A stretch of DNA of 64,000 nucleotides from Bordetella genomosp. 11. Lineage in GTDB: Bacteria; Pseudomonadota; Gammaproteobacteria; Burkholderiales; Burkholderiaceae_B. The DNA is taken from NCBI RefSeq assembly GCF_002261215.1, contig NZ_NEVS01000004.1:4464001-4528000 (forward strand). The letters run 5' to 3'. Positions 34,035-42,755 of this stretch are shown here, in pieces; within the stretch, counting starts at the first letter, position 1, and each line of letters opens with the position of its first letter. The position numbers were made by a program, and so were the translations under genes. Below the pieces are notes generated by a model, which was not told where the DNA came from, did not search any database, and worked only from the letters and a program-made list of their open reading frames with translations.

Positions 34035-35513
34035 ATGACGGCAAGATCGCAGTCGACTTCGGCATCAGCTCACCCCCAGCCAGAATTCCACGGGTGTGAC
34101 GACATCACGATCATCGGCGGCGGCTTCTGCGGCGCGATGACCGCTGTACAACTATTGCGGCGAGCCAAACAGCCGATGCGCTTAAGGCTCGTGGAGCAGT
34201 CGTGGCAGCGCCTTGCTCGCGGCATCGCTTATAGCACCACGGAGCCCTGCCATTTATTGAATGTTCCAGCGGGCCGAATGAGTGCGCTGCCCGAAGACCC
34301 GGACCATTTCGTGCGGTGGGCAAGACGGCATGAAGCGCAGATCATAGAGCCACCCTGGGTTCACTCGGTAGGAGCGCAGGCCTATCTGCCGCGCGGTTGC
34401 TATGGCGATTACCTGGCCGAGCTTCTGCAGGACACGATACGGGAAGCCTCTTGGCACGACGTGGAAATCATCGCCGACGAAGCCATCGCGGCGGAACGGG
34501 ACGCTGACGGTATCCGCATACGCACCAAATCAGGGATCCACTGGCATAGCCGGGCCTGTGTACTGGCGTTGGGCAATACGCCGCCGGAATCGCCCGGCCC
34601 ATGGGCAAGGGACTTGATTGGAGCACCGGGCTACCACGCCAACCCTTGGTCCGAAGGGGTAGTCTCCACATTGCTGCAGGGCGATTCCTGCGTCCTGGTC
34701 GGGTCAGGCCTGACTATGCTCGACATTGTTATGGCGCTCCACCACCGAAATTATGCGGGAACCATACATGTAATATCGCGGCGCGGGCTGGTGCCCCTAG
34801 CGCACAATGGGCAATCTATGCCGCCAGCGGTGTCGCCCGAAGCGATAACGCTAGCGGCCGCGGATGTACGAACAGCGATGCGCGAGTTCCGGCAGGCCGC
34901 CCGATCGGCCGCGGAGCGAGGAATCGACTGGCAAAGTTTGTTTGACCTGTTGCGGCCCCATACAGCCAAGGTGTGGCAGCAACTGGGCACCTTCGAGCGC
35001 CGGCGTTTTCTCCGACACGTCCGCCCCTACTGGGACCACCACCGGCACAGGGTTGCGCCCGTCGTACGGGACATATTCGACGGCATGGCGGCTTCGGGAC
35101 AGGTTATCGTCCACAAAGGCCGGATAGAGCGATGTGTGCCGCCCCAGCATGCCGAAGGCGAGATCCAACTATGGCTACGGGATCAGGCCCGGCAAAGCGG
35201 GCCCATTGCGGCGCGGGACGTGGTCAATTGCATAGGTCCTGGGCATCTTGACGGTGCTTCGCGCCTTGTAAAGCATATGTCCGCCGACGAGACCATCCCA
35301 CTGGACTTACTCGGCATGGGGCTGGGAGCCGATTCTGAGTTGGCGTTGACCGTAGGCGCCGATCAGGCCAAGGAATTCTTTTCCCTCGGCCCTCCGGTGA
35401 AAGGCAGCTTCTGGGAATGCACCGCGGTACCGGAGTGCCGACGGGATGCCGTGGCGCTTGCGGAACGTTTGCAAAGCCGGGACAGGACCAATGTCGACCA
35501 AAAGCGCTGTTGA
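34035..35513 (+). CDS. FAD/NAD(P)-binding protein (COG4529-like)
   Basis: 492 residues. Rossmann motif IIGGGFCGAMTAVQLL at about 25-40, a second VLVGSGLTMLDIVMAL in the middle, and PCHLLNVPAGRMSALPEDPDHFVRW typical of the uncharacterised COG4529 (YdhS-like) flavoprotein family. It starts 9 bases after cysQ, so it is likely co-transcribed with it, but its reaction is unknown. A link to sulfur metabolism is only contextual. Confidence 0.8.
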   Translation: MTARSQSTSASAHPQPEFHGCDDITIIGGGFCGAMTAVQLLRRAKQPMRLRLVEQSWQRLARGIAYSTTEPCHLLNVPAGRMSALPEDPDHFVRWARRHEAQIIEPPWVHSVGAQAYLPRGCYGDYLAELLQDTIREASWHDVEIIADEAIAAERDADGIRIRTKSGIHWHSRACVLALGNTPPESPGPWARDLIGAPGYHANPWSEGVVSTLLQGDSCVLVGSGLTMLDIVMALHHRNYAGTIHVISRRGLVPLAHNGQSMPPAVSPEAITLAAADVRTAMREFRQAARSAAERGIDWQSLFDLLRPHTAKVWQQLGTFERRRFLRHVRPYWDHHRHRVAPVVRDIFDGMAASGQVIVHKGRIERCVPPQHAEGEIQLWLRDQARQSGPIAARDVVNCIGPGHLDGASRLVKHMSADETIPLDLLGMGLGADSELALTVGADQAKEFFSLGPPVKGSFWECTAVPECRRDAVALAERLQSRDRTNVDQKRC

Positions 35514-35527
35514 TCTGAATTAAGCAC

Positions 35528-37282
35528 TTAGCGCGGCAGATAGATAGTGCACTCCGGCGGATTCACCGACGCCCCATGGAAGGAGCCGGAGACCTGGATC
35601 ACCCGCCCCCCCATCTCTTGCTTCAGCTCCTCAAGAATCGGCTTTAGCCCCGGGTCGATCCGTTGATTCTCGAAGACGGCGCAGTCAATGACCGCGCCTA
35701 TTTTTCTTCCGCCCAACCATCGGCTTCTCTCCTCGAATAGCATGCGGCGAACCAGGGCGGGCGACGCGAATGGGCTTGTCAATACAAGCCCCCGCCGTTC
35801 TGCGAAATATGGCAGGTCAGCCCCCCATCCCGTTCCAAAAACGACAATTACGGAATCGGGCGGTGTTACCTCTTTGACTTCTAGCCCGGCTTCGTAATAA
35901 GGGTGCTTGTGAAGGTCATCGAACAGCAATGGACCGTAGTGGCCCCCGTATAGTCCTGAAATCTGACTGCCTACGACCACCACCAAAGCAGCGCAGGCGA
36001 GAAAGGTTTGTTTTCTCCGGAGAAAAGCCTCTATGACGGCAACTGCCGCCACACAAAGAAAAATCACATTCTCGACTTGGTAGTACCCGTTGTACATATG
36101 CAGCCGCGGGAACATCAGATAGACGCTGAGATACGAGATAAGCGCCATAGCCGCAACGACAGCGAACCTCACGCTAGTGAAGGTTAGATAAAGCAGCGGA
36201 ATTCCAAGGACCCACCAGCCATTGCCCAATGCTTCCGGCAGCTCCCGAAGACGAATCGTCCAGTCCCACAGCTCTTTGCTTACCCGATCGTGCCAGGAGC
36301 CGAAATACCATCCGGGATTACTCGAGACAGTGATCGTCGCCGAAATCGGGTTTTGCACGAGAATGGAGTTGGTGTGCGAATTCCATGCGAATAGCGCTAT
36401 CGCGGAAAGGGCAACACTTGATCCGGCTATCAGGACTTTCACTATGTGCCGGCTAATATCGTGTCTTACTTCCCACAGGTATACACAGGTATACATGAAA
36501 CCTGCAACCGCGAACCCGGCAAAGGTCGTTACCTTCACGGCTGCTGCCAGCATGCCGAACGCCGCGCAAGCGACATAGCATGACAGCCGGCGTGTGCGGA
36601 GGAACCGGACATAAAAAACGAGCCAGCAAGCCGCCAGGAAGACGCTCATCGTCTCCATAAGAAATGAGCGTCCCCAGAACACGACTACCGGCGATAAGAG
36701 CCAAATGGCGCCAACAAGCAGCGCGACGCGTCGCCCCTTTTGGCCCAACGTGTCCTTCGCAAACATCCAAATCGGCCATAGAACCACGATAGTGAAGAAG
36801 GCACTGATGACCCTTCCGCACGCGTCGATGGAGCTGCCGGTTAACCACACGAGCCCGGTCACGCACCACTGATAGAGCGGGAACTCCAGAGGCACGCTCC
36901 AGGGCTCGCCGAACACTGGCACGATGTTGTCAAACCAGCCCAAGCCCTTCAGCATGTATTGAACGCTGATCGCAGTCTGTGCAGGCCGAAAACCCCACAT
37001 ATCCACGATGGGCTGGTTGAGTGTCCTCATCGTGAAGAACAGAAATTGGCATAAGGCGAAGGCGAATATGACCCACGCAATGCCGTCAGCTGCGGAGACC
37101 GATCGAGACGAACCGCCTAGCTGACCACGATCCGGAGAGCCGGAGGGCGAAGAATTTTCGTTGAACGCGCCAGTATTCAATTGCGGGATCCAGTATGAAG
37201 CCGTCAGAACGCCCATGCTGACAGACAGGACATCGTAGCGAGACCCATTGACAGCGCGATCGACGATGCGGTGACTCCGCAC
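35528..37282 (-). CDS. GT-C-like polytopic glycosyltransferase A
   Basis: Up to 584 residues (GTG at 37282; ATG at 37216 is an alternative start; the first 60 residues are non-membrane). About 11 hydrophobic segments followed by a soluble C-terminal part. The first periplasmic loop has NQPIVDMWGFRPAQTA with an Asp (D94) and Arg (R99) typical of GT-C enzymes that use polyprenyl-phosphate sugars. It is paralogous to the protein at 38602-40539 (shared VD-x4-R-x-AQTA, PLEFPLYQ, FWGRSFLMET). Substrate unknown. AT-richer than the housekeeping genes. Confidence 0.75.
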   Translation of the reverse strand: MRSHRIVDRAVNGSRYDVLSVSMGVLTASYWIPQLNTGAFNENSSPSGSPDRGQLGGSSRSVSAADGIAWVIFAFALCQFLFFTMRTLNQPIVDMWGFRPAQTAISVQYMLKGLGWFDNIVPVFGEPWSVPLEFPLYQWCVTGLVWLTGSSIDACGRVISAFFTIVVLWPIWMFAKDTLGQKGRRVALLVGAIWLLSPVVVFWGRSFLMETMSVFLAACWLVFYVRFLRTRRLSCYVACAAFGMLAAAVKVTTFAGFAVAGFMYTCVYLWEVRHDISRHIVKVLIAGSSVALSAIALFAWNSHTNSILVQNPISATITVSSNPGWYFGSWHDRVSKELWDWTIRLRELPEALGNGWWVLGIPLLYLTFTSVRFAVVAAMALISYLSVYLMFPRLHMYNGYYQVENVIFLCVAAVAVIEAFLRRKQTFLACAALVVVVGSQISGLYGGHYGPLLFDDLHKHPYYEAGLEVKEVTPPDSVIVVFGTGWGADLPYFAERRGLVLTSPFASPALVRRMLFEERSRWLGGRKIGAVIDCAVFENQRIDPGLKPILEELKQEMGGRVIQVSGSFHGASVNPPECTIYLPR

Positions 37283-37495
37283 GAACTATAAATCGATAGG
37301 CGCAGAATTATAGACTCAAAGGGACTCACGGCTATGAAAGTGGTGGTACATATAAACCGGTTCCGCGTAGGGTAACATTACCCGGCAGCCTCACGTGCCC
37401 CTCTAGCCTGCCGCGGCCCAGCAGACAAAAATAGGCACGGCGCCGTATGGCGCTCAATCTTCCCCTGAATATTGGTTCAGTCAACGGAGTGCAAA

Positions 37496-38347
37496 ATGGA
37501 TCGAAACGCGGTTTACATTGCATTGGCCGAAGTTGCGCATGACCGAGAGACCCTGTACCGCAAGTTGCGAAGCCTGCCTACGGACGTCGTCGCCGACGTC
37601 TTGTTCCACATCCCTCCCGAATACAGCGAGCTGCGCGCGGCGCTACCCGCCATGGCGTCGGAAGAAACCCAGATCCAATGGACAGGGGCAAGCGGTTATC
37701 CGCTGCTTTTTCAAACTTGTGCTATTGCACGGGCCATGGAAAACGGACTGTATCGGTTTGCCAATAAGCGGTTAGACGGCGCTCGGGTGCTGGATTTTGG
37801 ATGCGGGTGGGGACGTCTGATTCGACTAATGTATAGATTTACCGACCCATCCGAAATATATGGCTGCGATCCTTGGGACAAGTCACTGGAACTATGCAAA
37901 CAGGCAGGCCTCCGCGCGAATCTGGCGCAGTCGGACTATTTACCATCGGCTCTGCCTTTCGAGGATGGAAATTTCGACTTCATCTACGCGTTCTCGGTCT
38001 TCACACACTTGTCGGAACGCGCCGCATCAGCGGCCATGGCTGCCTGCAGAAAATCCATTAAAAGTGACGGCATAATGATGGTGACCATCCGGCCGTTGTC
38101 GTACTGGGAATACCATCATGCGAACATAAACCCTATCGACGTGTCCCGCCTTCATGCTGACCATCATGAGAAGGGTATCGCGTTTCGCCCTCATAAGCGG
38201 GAATCCGTGGATGGCGATATTACATACGGCGACACTTCAATCTCCTTGGATTACATCCAGCGCAATTGGACGGAGTGGGAAGTAATTGGTCAGGATGTTC
38301 TGTTGCAAGACGCCTATCAAACCATGGTCTTCCTCCGGCCAAAATAG
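37496..38347 (+). CDS. SAM-dependent methyltransferase
   Basis: 283 residues; ATG 37496 follows GGAG. Class I methyltransferase motif I VLDFGCGWG at 98-106, acidic motif YGCDPWD, and FEDGNFDFIYAFSVFTHL typical of methyltransferase-11/25. Probably methylates a sugar or lipid-linked glycan; the acceptor cannot be told. It lies between the divergent GT-C-like genes. Confidence 0.85.
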   Translation: MDRNAVYIALAEVAHDRETLYRKLRSLPTDVVADVLFHIPPEYSELRAALPAMASEETQIQWTGASGYPLLFQTCAIARAMENGLYRFANKRLDGARVLDFGCGWGRLIRLMYRFTDPSEIYGCDPWDKSLELCKQAGLRANLAQSDYLPSALPFEDGNFDFIYAFSVFTHLSERAASAAMAACRKSIKSDGIMMVTIRPLSYWEYHHANINPIDVSRLHADHHEKGIAFRPHKRESVDGDITYGDTSISLDYIQRNWTEWEVIGQDVLLQDAYQTMVFLRPK

Positions 38348-38557
38348 CGGCCATGAGCGGTACGCACGGCGGTTTCTTCGTGTAGTACGCGCATCTTCGA
38401 TACAACTATATATGTGTACACCCGGCGTCCGGACGCCCCGCAGACGCCTCCACACAGCAGGTCGGAAGCACTTCCTATCGCGGGGCCGCTCGGTGGCCGG
38501 ACGCCGAAGCCAGTCCGCCAATTTTGATGCCGATACAAGCTGGGCATTTTTACTAAG

Positions 38558-38583
38558 ATAGCCGGACGACGCCGTCCGGCTAT
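38558..38583. repeat. Perfect 11-bp inverted repeat upstream of a GT-C gene
   Basis: ATAGCCGGACG (38558-38568), 4-base loop, CGTCCGGCTAT (38573-38583). It lies 18 bases before the ATG at 38602. There is no T-run directly after it, so it may be an operator or an mRNA hairpin near the ribosome-binding region. In the same gap is a 14-bp palindrome GGCGTCCGGACGCC at 38424-38437. Confidence 0.8.
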
Positions 38584-38601
38584 GAATTTATATCCCTTCC
38601 T

Positions 38602-40539
38602 ATGCTAACGAGTAGAGCCCTCAAGGCAGTGTTGATGTTCACTGCCATCGTCATCTATGGCATCGCGGCCACCTATGCAATTCACTACCGCTCGCAGCCT
38701 CTTGTAGATCTTTTTAATTTCCGGCAAGCGCAGACCGCTCTCACATCGTATTGGATGATTCAGGATGGTTGGCGACTTGCATACGAGACCCCGATTGGGG
38801 GCGCGCCGTGGGCGATTCCGTTCGAATTCCCGGTCTATCAAGCTATCGTGGCCGGCATATCATGGGCGTTCAACTGGCCCATGGATCCCGTCGGACGGAT
38901 GGTGACCTTTGGATTCCTAACCGCCTGTGTTGTCCCCGCGCTGAAGCTGCAACGGCGACTCCAGCTGTCGCCGGAAGCATTTTTCGTATTTTGCTGCTTG
39001 CTGTTCTCCGCGCCTATCTACATGTATTGGGGGCGCACATTCATGATCGAAACTGCGGCACTATTCTTTGTATTTGCTTCACTTCCGCACTTTGTAGACA
39101 TGCTACAAGGTCCGGGAAAAACGAAGGCAGCGATATTCTTTTCGCTATGGACCTGTCTCAGTCTGCTCCAAAAAGTCACAACGGGGTTGCCTGTCGTCGC
39201 GATCCTGGGAACCGTTTGGCTGATTAACGCAGGGCGAGTGTGGCGCGGCCACGGGTTTCGTTCCATTTTACGTGGCAACTGGGTCGACGCACTGGCTTTC
39301 GCCGCACCTGTCATTCTAGCCTTCGCGTGGACCGAATACACCAACCAAGTACGCATGGAGAACACGCTGGGCGCCTACTTAACCAACGCAGGATTGACAA
39401 CATGGAATTGGGGCACCATGCACCAACGTGTTTCCGCTCAATTCTGGCGAGAGGTGCTCTGGGGACGACTATTCGAACGAAACCTTGCCGGCGTTCTCGG
39501 AGTGGGGGTAATTGCAGCAGCCCTGTGTATTGGCAGGCTCGGTGTGCGTCGCAAGCTAATGCTAGTCACGCTCCTTCTTGGGTTGTTGCCCTTCTTCACC
39601 TTCACCAATCTATATATCGTTCACGACTACTATCCTACTGCCTGTGTTATCTTCCTGATCGCCGCCTTGGCACTCGCGATTGGCCAGTGGGCCAGGGCCG
39701 GCAATGTAGCCCGCTTGACATCACTGGTGTTACTCATGGCCTTCGTAGGCCATGGGGTATACCAATTTCGGAAAGTATATCAATCCGAAGCTCAATATCG
39801 TGACCGTGTGGCCCGCCTGCCAGAACTAACCGTCGCACGTACCCTTGAGGCATCCACCAGCAGTAATGCTGCGCTTGTCCTTTACGGCTATGATTGGTCC
39901 TCCCAGATGGCTTATCTAACCCAGCGGCGGACATTCACTGTTCCAAAGTGGCCGGGGAAGCTTACCGAGGTTTGGAATGATCCCCAGCGCTTCCTGGGCA
40001 CAAGCCCACTCGGTGCCATTGCGGTGTGCAACAACATTGACACGCCCACCCCGCACCAAGTGGCAAACAGGTTTCTTGCGCACCAAGGCTATTATGCCGG
40101 CAGAACGGAATCTTGTACGGTCTTGGTGCGAGACGACGGAACCGACTCAGCGACGATAAAGCGGGGCGACCCAGTTCCACCCGTGGGAGATTGCCAGGCC
40201 CGGATTGACGCAACGGACGCCTTTCCGCATAGCGCGACGGATGGCTCCGAGCGGATAGTCATTGCGAACGGTTCGATAAGCAGGACGGCTACGGCCCCCC
40301 GAGACATCCCCAGGGTACTTTTAGCACTTGCCCGCAACGGCGTGATCGTACGCTCGGGAAGAGCGTTGATCATCCCACCTGCCATTACGGGAATACCAAG
40401 GCAGGGATTTTCCGCGATGCTTGACACAACTGGATTGGCGGGCACTTATGATGCGGTCGTGTTATCTCGCGAGGATGATGGCGTCAAACAATGTGAACTT
40501 AACAAACCTGCACAGGTGACGCTACGCCCAACGAGCTGA
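38602..40539 (+). CDS. GT-C-like polytopic glycosyltransferase B
   Basis: 645 residues. About 11-12 hydrophobic segments over residues 10-395, then a soluble C-terminal part. First loop PLVDLFNFRQAQTALTSYW carries D36 and R41, aligned with D94/R99 of the 35528-37282 protein; PWAIPFEFPVYQ and YWGRTFMIET are also shared. The last 115 residues (531-645) form a module with C-x3-ID at its start and GFSAMLDTTGLAGTYDAV later, also seen at the end of the 42756-45098 protein. Likely a periplasmic sugar transferase for LPS or lipid-linked glycan. Confidence 0.78.
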   Translation: MLTSRALKAVLMFTAIVIYGIAATYAIHYRSQPLVDLFNFRQAQTALTSYWMIQDGWRLAYETPIGGAPWAIPFEFPVYQAIVAGISWAFNWPMDPVGRMVTFGFLTACVVPALKLQRRLQLSPEAFFVFCCLLFSAPIYMYWGRTFMIETAALFFVFASLPHFVDMLQGPGKTKAAIFFSLWTCLSLLQKVTTGLPVVAILGTVWLINAGRVWRGHGFRSILRGNWVDALAFAAPVILAFAWTEYTNQVRMENTLGAYLTNAGLTTWNWGTMHQRVSAQFWREVLWGRLFERNLAGVLGVGVIAAALCIGRLGVRRKLMLVTLLLGLLPFFTFTNLYIVHDYYPTACVIFLIAALALAIGQWARAGNVARLTSLVLLMAFVGHGVYQFRKVYQSEAQYRDRVARLPELTVARTLEASTSSNAALVLYGYDWSSQMAYLTQRRTFTVPKWPGKLTEVWNDPQRFLGTSPLGAIAVCNNIDTPTPHQVANRFLAHQGYYAGRTESCTVLVRDDGTDSATIKRGDPVPPVGDCQARIDATDAFPHSATDGSERIVIANGSISRTATAPRDIPRVLLALARNGVIVRSGRALIIPPAITGIPRQGFSAMLDTTGLAGTYDAVVLSREDDGVKQCELNKPAQVTLRPTS

Positions 40540-40636
40540 CGCTGCCGCTGATTCCTGCATTCACCCACAAAGCGCTCGGAGGCGCTATCGCGGCTCTCGT
40601 CTGAGAGCCTATAACGTAATACTCGCTGGAAGACGG

Positions 40637-41467
40637 CTACTTCCACGCCATATTGTGTGCAGGCTTTCCAATGACCATCACGTCCTGATGGTCTGCCCAG
40701 GCCCGCTCTTGATATGAAAAAATCCTGACTCCTTCCACAGCCTCGACGATCTTCGCAATTGCGGAGGCGCTGGACAGAGAGATCCCGTAGCTTCCTTGAA
40801 TATACTGGTGGTTCTCCGACCGCTCATAGTCCCGGTATCCATACCCTGTAGCCCGATACTCGGAGAGAATTTCGGACCACGCCTGGGGATTTATATAGGG
40901 CGCCTGCGCTGCAACAGTTTCGCTCCAACGCCCATGGAAGGTCGCGATCATGATTCCGGTTTCGGTGAGGAACTGTGTCAGGTGCGACAACCACTTTTTA
41001 GTGATTTCCTGTGACGTATGGGTAAAAAGCGAGCCGACCCAAATCAGATCGTATTTGGTTACGAAGTCGACTTTCGTTAAATCCTCCACGGAATAAATGC
41101 CCTTAATCCCGAAAGTCTCCTGACAGAAGTCCACTCCTTCTCGATCCAAGTCGCAAGCATGAAACTCGGCATCGGGGAACAAATTAACGAGATGCCGCAA
41201 CACCCTGCCATGGCCGCACGCCATGTCAAGCGCCCGATTGACCCGCATGAGCCAACTGCATTGGAAGGCGTGCATTACATTCGCAGCCGCGCTGTGGCCG
41301 ACTTGCAAATACCACTCGTTATACATGGTATCCGCTGTCGAAATATCGGGAATCAACGGCGTCGAATAGTAATGCTCGATGCACTTGTTCAGATACTGAA
41401 GACGATGCGTACCCGCATGCCATGCTACGTACTCAGGGTGTGTGGACAAGCTCAAGTTTTCTGACAT
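40637..41467 (-). CDS. SAM-dependent methyltransferase
   Basis: 276 residues. Three candidate starts lie within 12 bases (GTG 41476, ATG 41473, ATG 41467); the last has AGG at the best spacing. Motif I LDMACGHGR at 80-88, followed by HACDLDREGVDFC and DLIWVGSLFTHT. Acceptor unknown. It ends 97 bases from the convergent GT-C gene B. Confidence 0.83.
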   Translation of the reverse strand: MSENLSLSTHPEYVAWHAGTHRLQYLNKCIEHYYSTPLIPDISTADTMYNEWYLQVGHSAAANVMHAFQCSWLMRVNRALDMACGHGRVLRHLVNLFPDAEFHACDLDREGVDFCQETFGIKGIYSVEDLTKVDFVTKYDLIWVGSLFTHTSQEITKKWLSHLTQFLTETGIMIATFHGRWSETVAAQAPYINPQAWSEILSEYRATGYGYRDYERSENHQYIQGSYGISLSSASAIAKIVEAVEGVRIFSYQERAWADHQDVMVIGKPAHNMAWK

Positions 41468-41619
41468 CAGCATCACCTATCTCGTAAGTTAGTTGCATAC
41501 TGGGCGTGAGGTACTCACGCTTGTCGTCTACTCCTTTCAATGCATTGTCACGCTTCGTAATTACGGGATATACCCTTGGTAGAAATTAAACCGCTGACTA
41601 TGAAAAGGGCAGTCAACGG

Positions 41620-42288
41620 TCAAGCTAAGGGCTTTTTAGCGATAATAAAGAATTGTTTGCCCAGGAACCGCCACGCAAAGGGTAATTTTAGGTAAGCCTT
41701 TACCAGTCCGGGATGTGTCGGCAAGGCCCCCTGCGTCGTATACGGCAGGAAACGATCGATGCACGTGTCTATACTGAACCCCTTCAATTGCAGGGCCTCG
41801 CTTAGAGACAAGTGAGTCAAGCCCAGATGATGATCGAAAAAATCCCAATATTCGCCAGGCAAATAACGTAGATTTGGCCCAAGAATAATGTATTTCCCAC
41901 CGGGCTTTAGGGCCAGCATTACCTGATCCAGAAACGCGTTCAGTACCTGTTTATCGGGCAAATGCTCGAGGAAGTTGGACGTGAATATCACGTCGGCTTC
42001 CCCCCTCACGGCTGATCCTAGCTCCGTTGCCAGGCACTGATGGAACTCGACCTCGTCACCGAGGAAACTTCGGGCATCCGGATTCAGGTCGATGGCAATT
42101 TTACGCTTGGCTTCGATATTGTTAATGAACTCGCCATAGCCGCACGCAACATCGACGACTGTCGCGCCAGGCTGGACAAACTTCTGCAGCCAATCCCGAC
42201 ATATCACACCCCAGATTGCTCGCTTTCTGGGCAGCTGATCCTGCGAAAACCGCACACGGTATAGTTCGGCCAGGTCCTTACCGTCCAT
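41620..42288 (-). CDS. SAM-dependent methyltransferase at operon end
   Basis: 222 residues; ATG 42288 is one base after the GtrA stop codon, so translation is coupled. Motif I VVDVACGYGEF at 44-54, AIDLNPDARSF, FTSNFLEHLPDKQVL and LKPGGKYIILGPN identify a methyltransferase-11 type enzyme. It is the last gene of the operon that starts with the UbiA-HAD fusion at 50892. Confidence 0.85.
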   Translation of the reverse strand: MDGKDLAELYRVRFSQDQLPRKRAIWGVICRDWLQKFVQPGATVVDVACGYGEFINNIEAKRKIAIDLNPDARSFLGDEVEFHQCLATELGSAVRGEADVIFTSNFLEHLPDKQVLNAFLDQVMLALKPGGKYIILGPNLRYLPGEYWDFFDHHLGLTHLSLSEALQLKGFSIDTCIDRFLPYTTQGALPTHPGLVKAYLKLPFAWRFLGKQFFIIAKKPLA

Positions 42289-42289
42289 G

Positions 42290-42694
42290 CTAGGCGTCCT
42301 TGAATGCAAAGAATTTATAAATAAAGAATGTGAGGAATGTAGGCAATGCAACTGCGATCGCGTGCGCGGCTGCCTCGGAATAGACTCCCACACCAACTTT
42401 CCTAAACAAATGGTCCATACTCACAGACGCACCCCAAACCACCGGAAAAAAAAGGGCGTTAACAATCACAAAGTCCCGGGCCTGTTTTCGGCGAGGCTTG
42501 ACTGAATGCGGGAACACGAAAATACTATTCAGCGTAAATGCCACTGACATACCAACCGCGTAAGCCACCGCCACCGCGACGGGAAATGAAAACCATTCGC
42601 TCAACACTAACCGGGCGAGCCAATGCAGAAAGGCCGCTAACGCACCTGCCGCAAGAAACCCGAGAAACTGCTTGGTGAACAAAAGCTTCAACAC
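42290..42694 (-). CDS. GtrA-family membrane protein
   Basis: 134 residues, four membrane helices. GtrA-type sequence: FLAAGALAAFLHWLARL, then SVAFTLNSIFVF, and a final FFIYKFFAF typical of PF04138. GtrA proteins are proposed to flip or position polyprenyl-phosphate sugars; the mycobacterial homologue Rv3789 acts in arabinan assembly. Here it is in the same operon as the DprE1/DprE2/UbiA-like genes, which suggests the same kind of role. Local base composition is AT-rich. Confidence 0.9.
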   Translation of the reverse strand: MLKLLFTKQFLGFLAAGALAAFLHWLARLVLSEWFSFPVAVAVAYAVGMSVAFTLNSIFVFPHSVKPRRKQARDFVIVNALFFPVVWGASVSMDHLFRKVGVGVYSEAAAHAIAVALPTFLTFFIYKFFAFKDA

Positions 42695-42755
42695 TGTCGA
42701 AATCCGCCAAATTTTCTCACGTCAAGTCAATACACATAATTGAACGATTCTGAAG

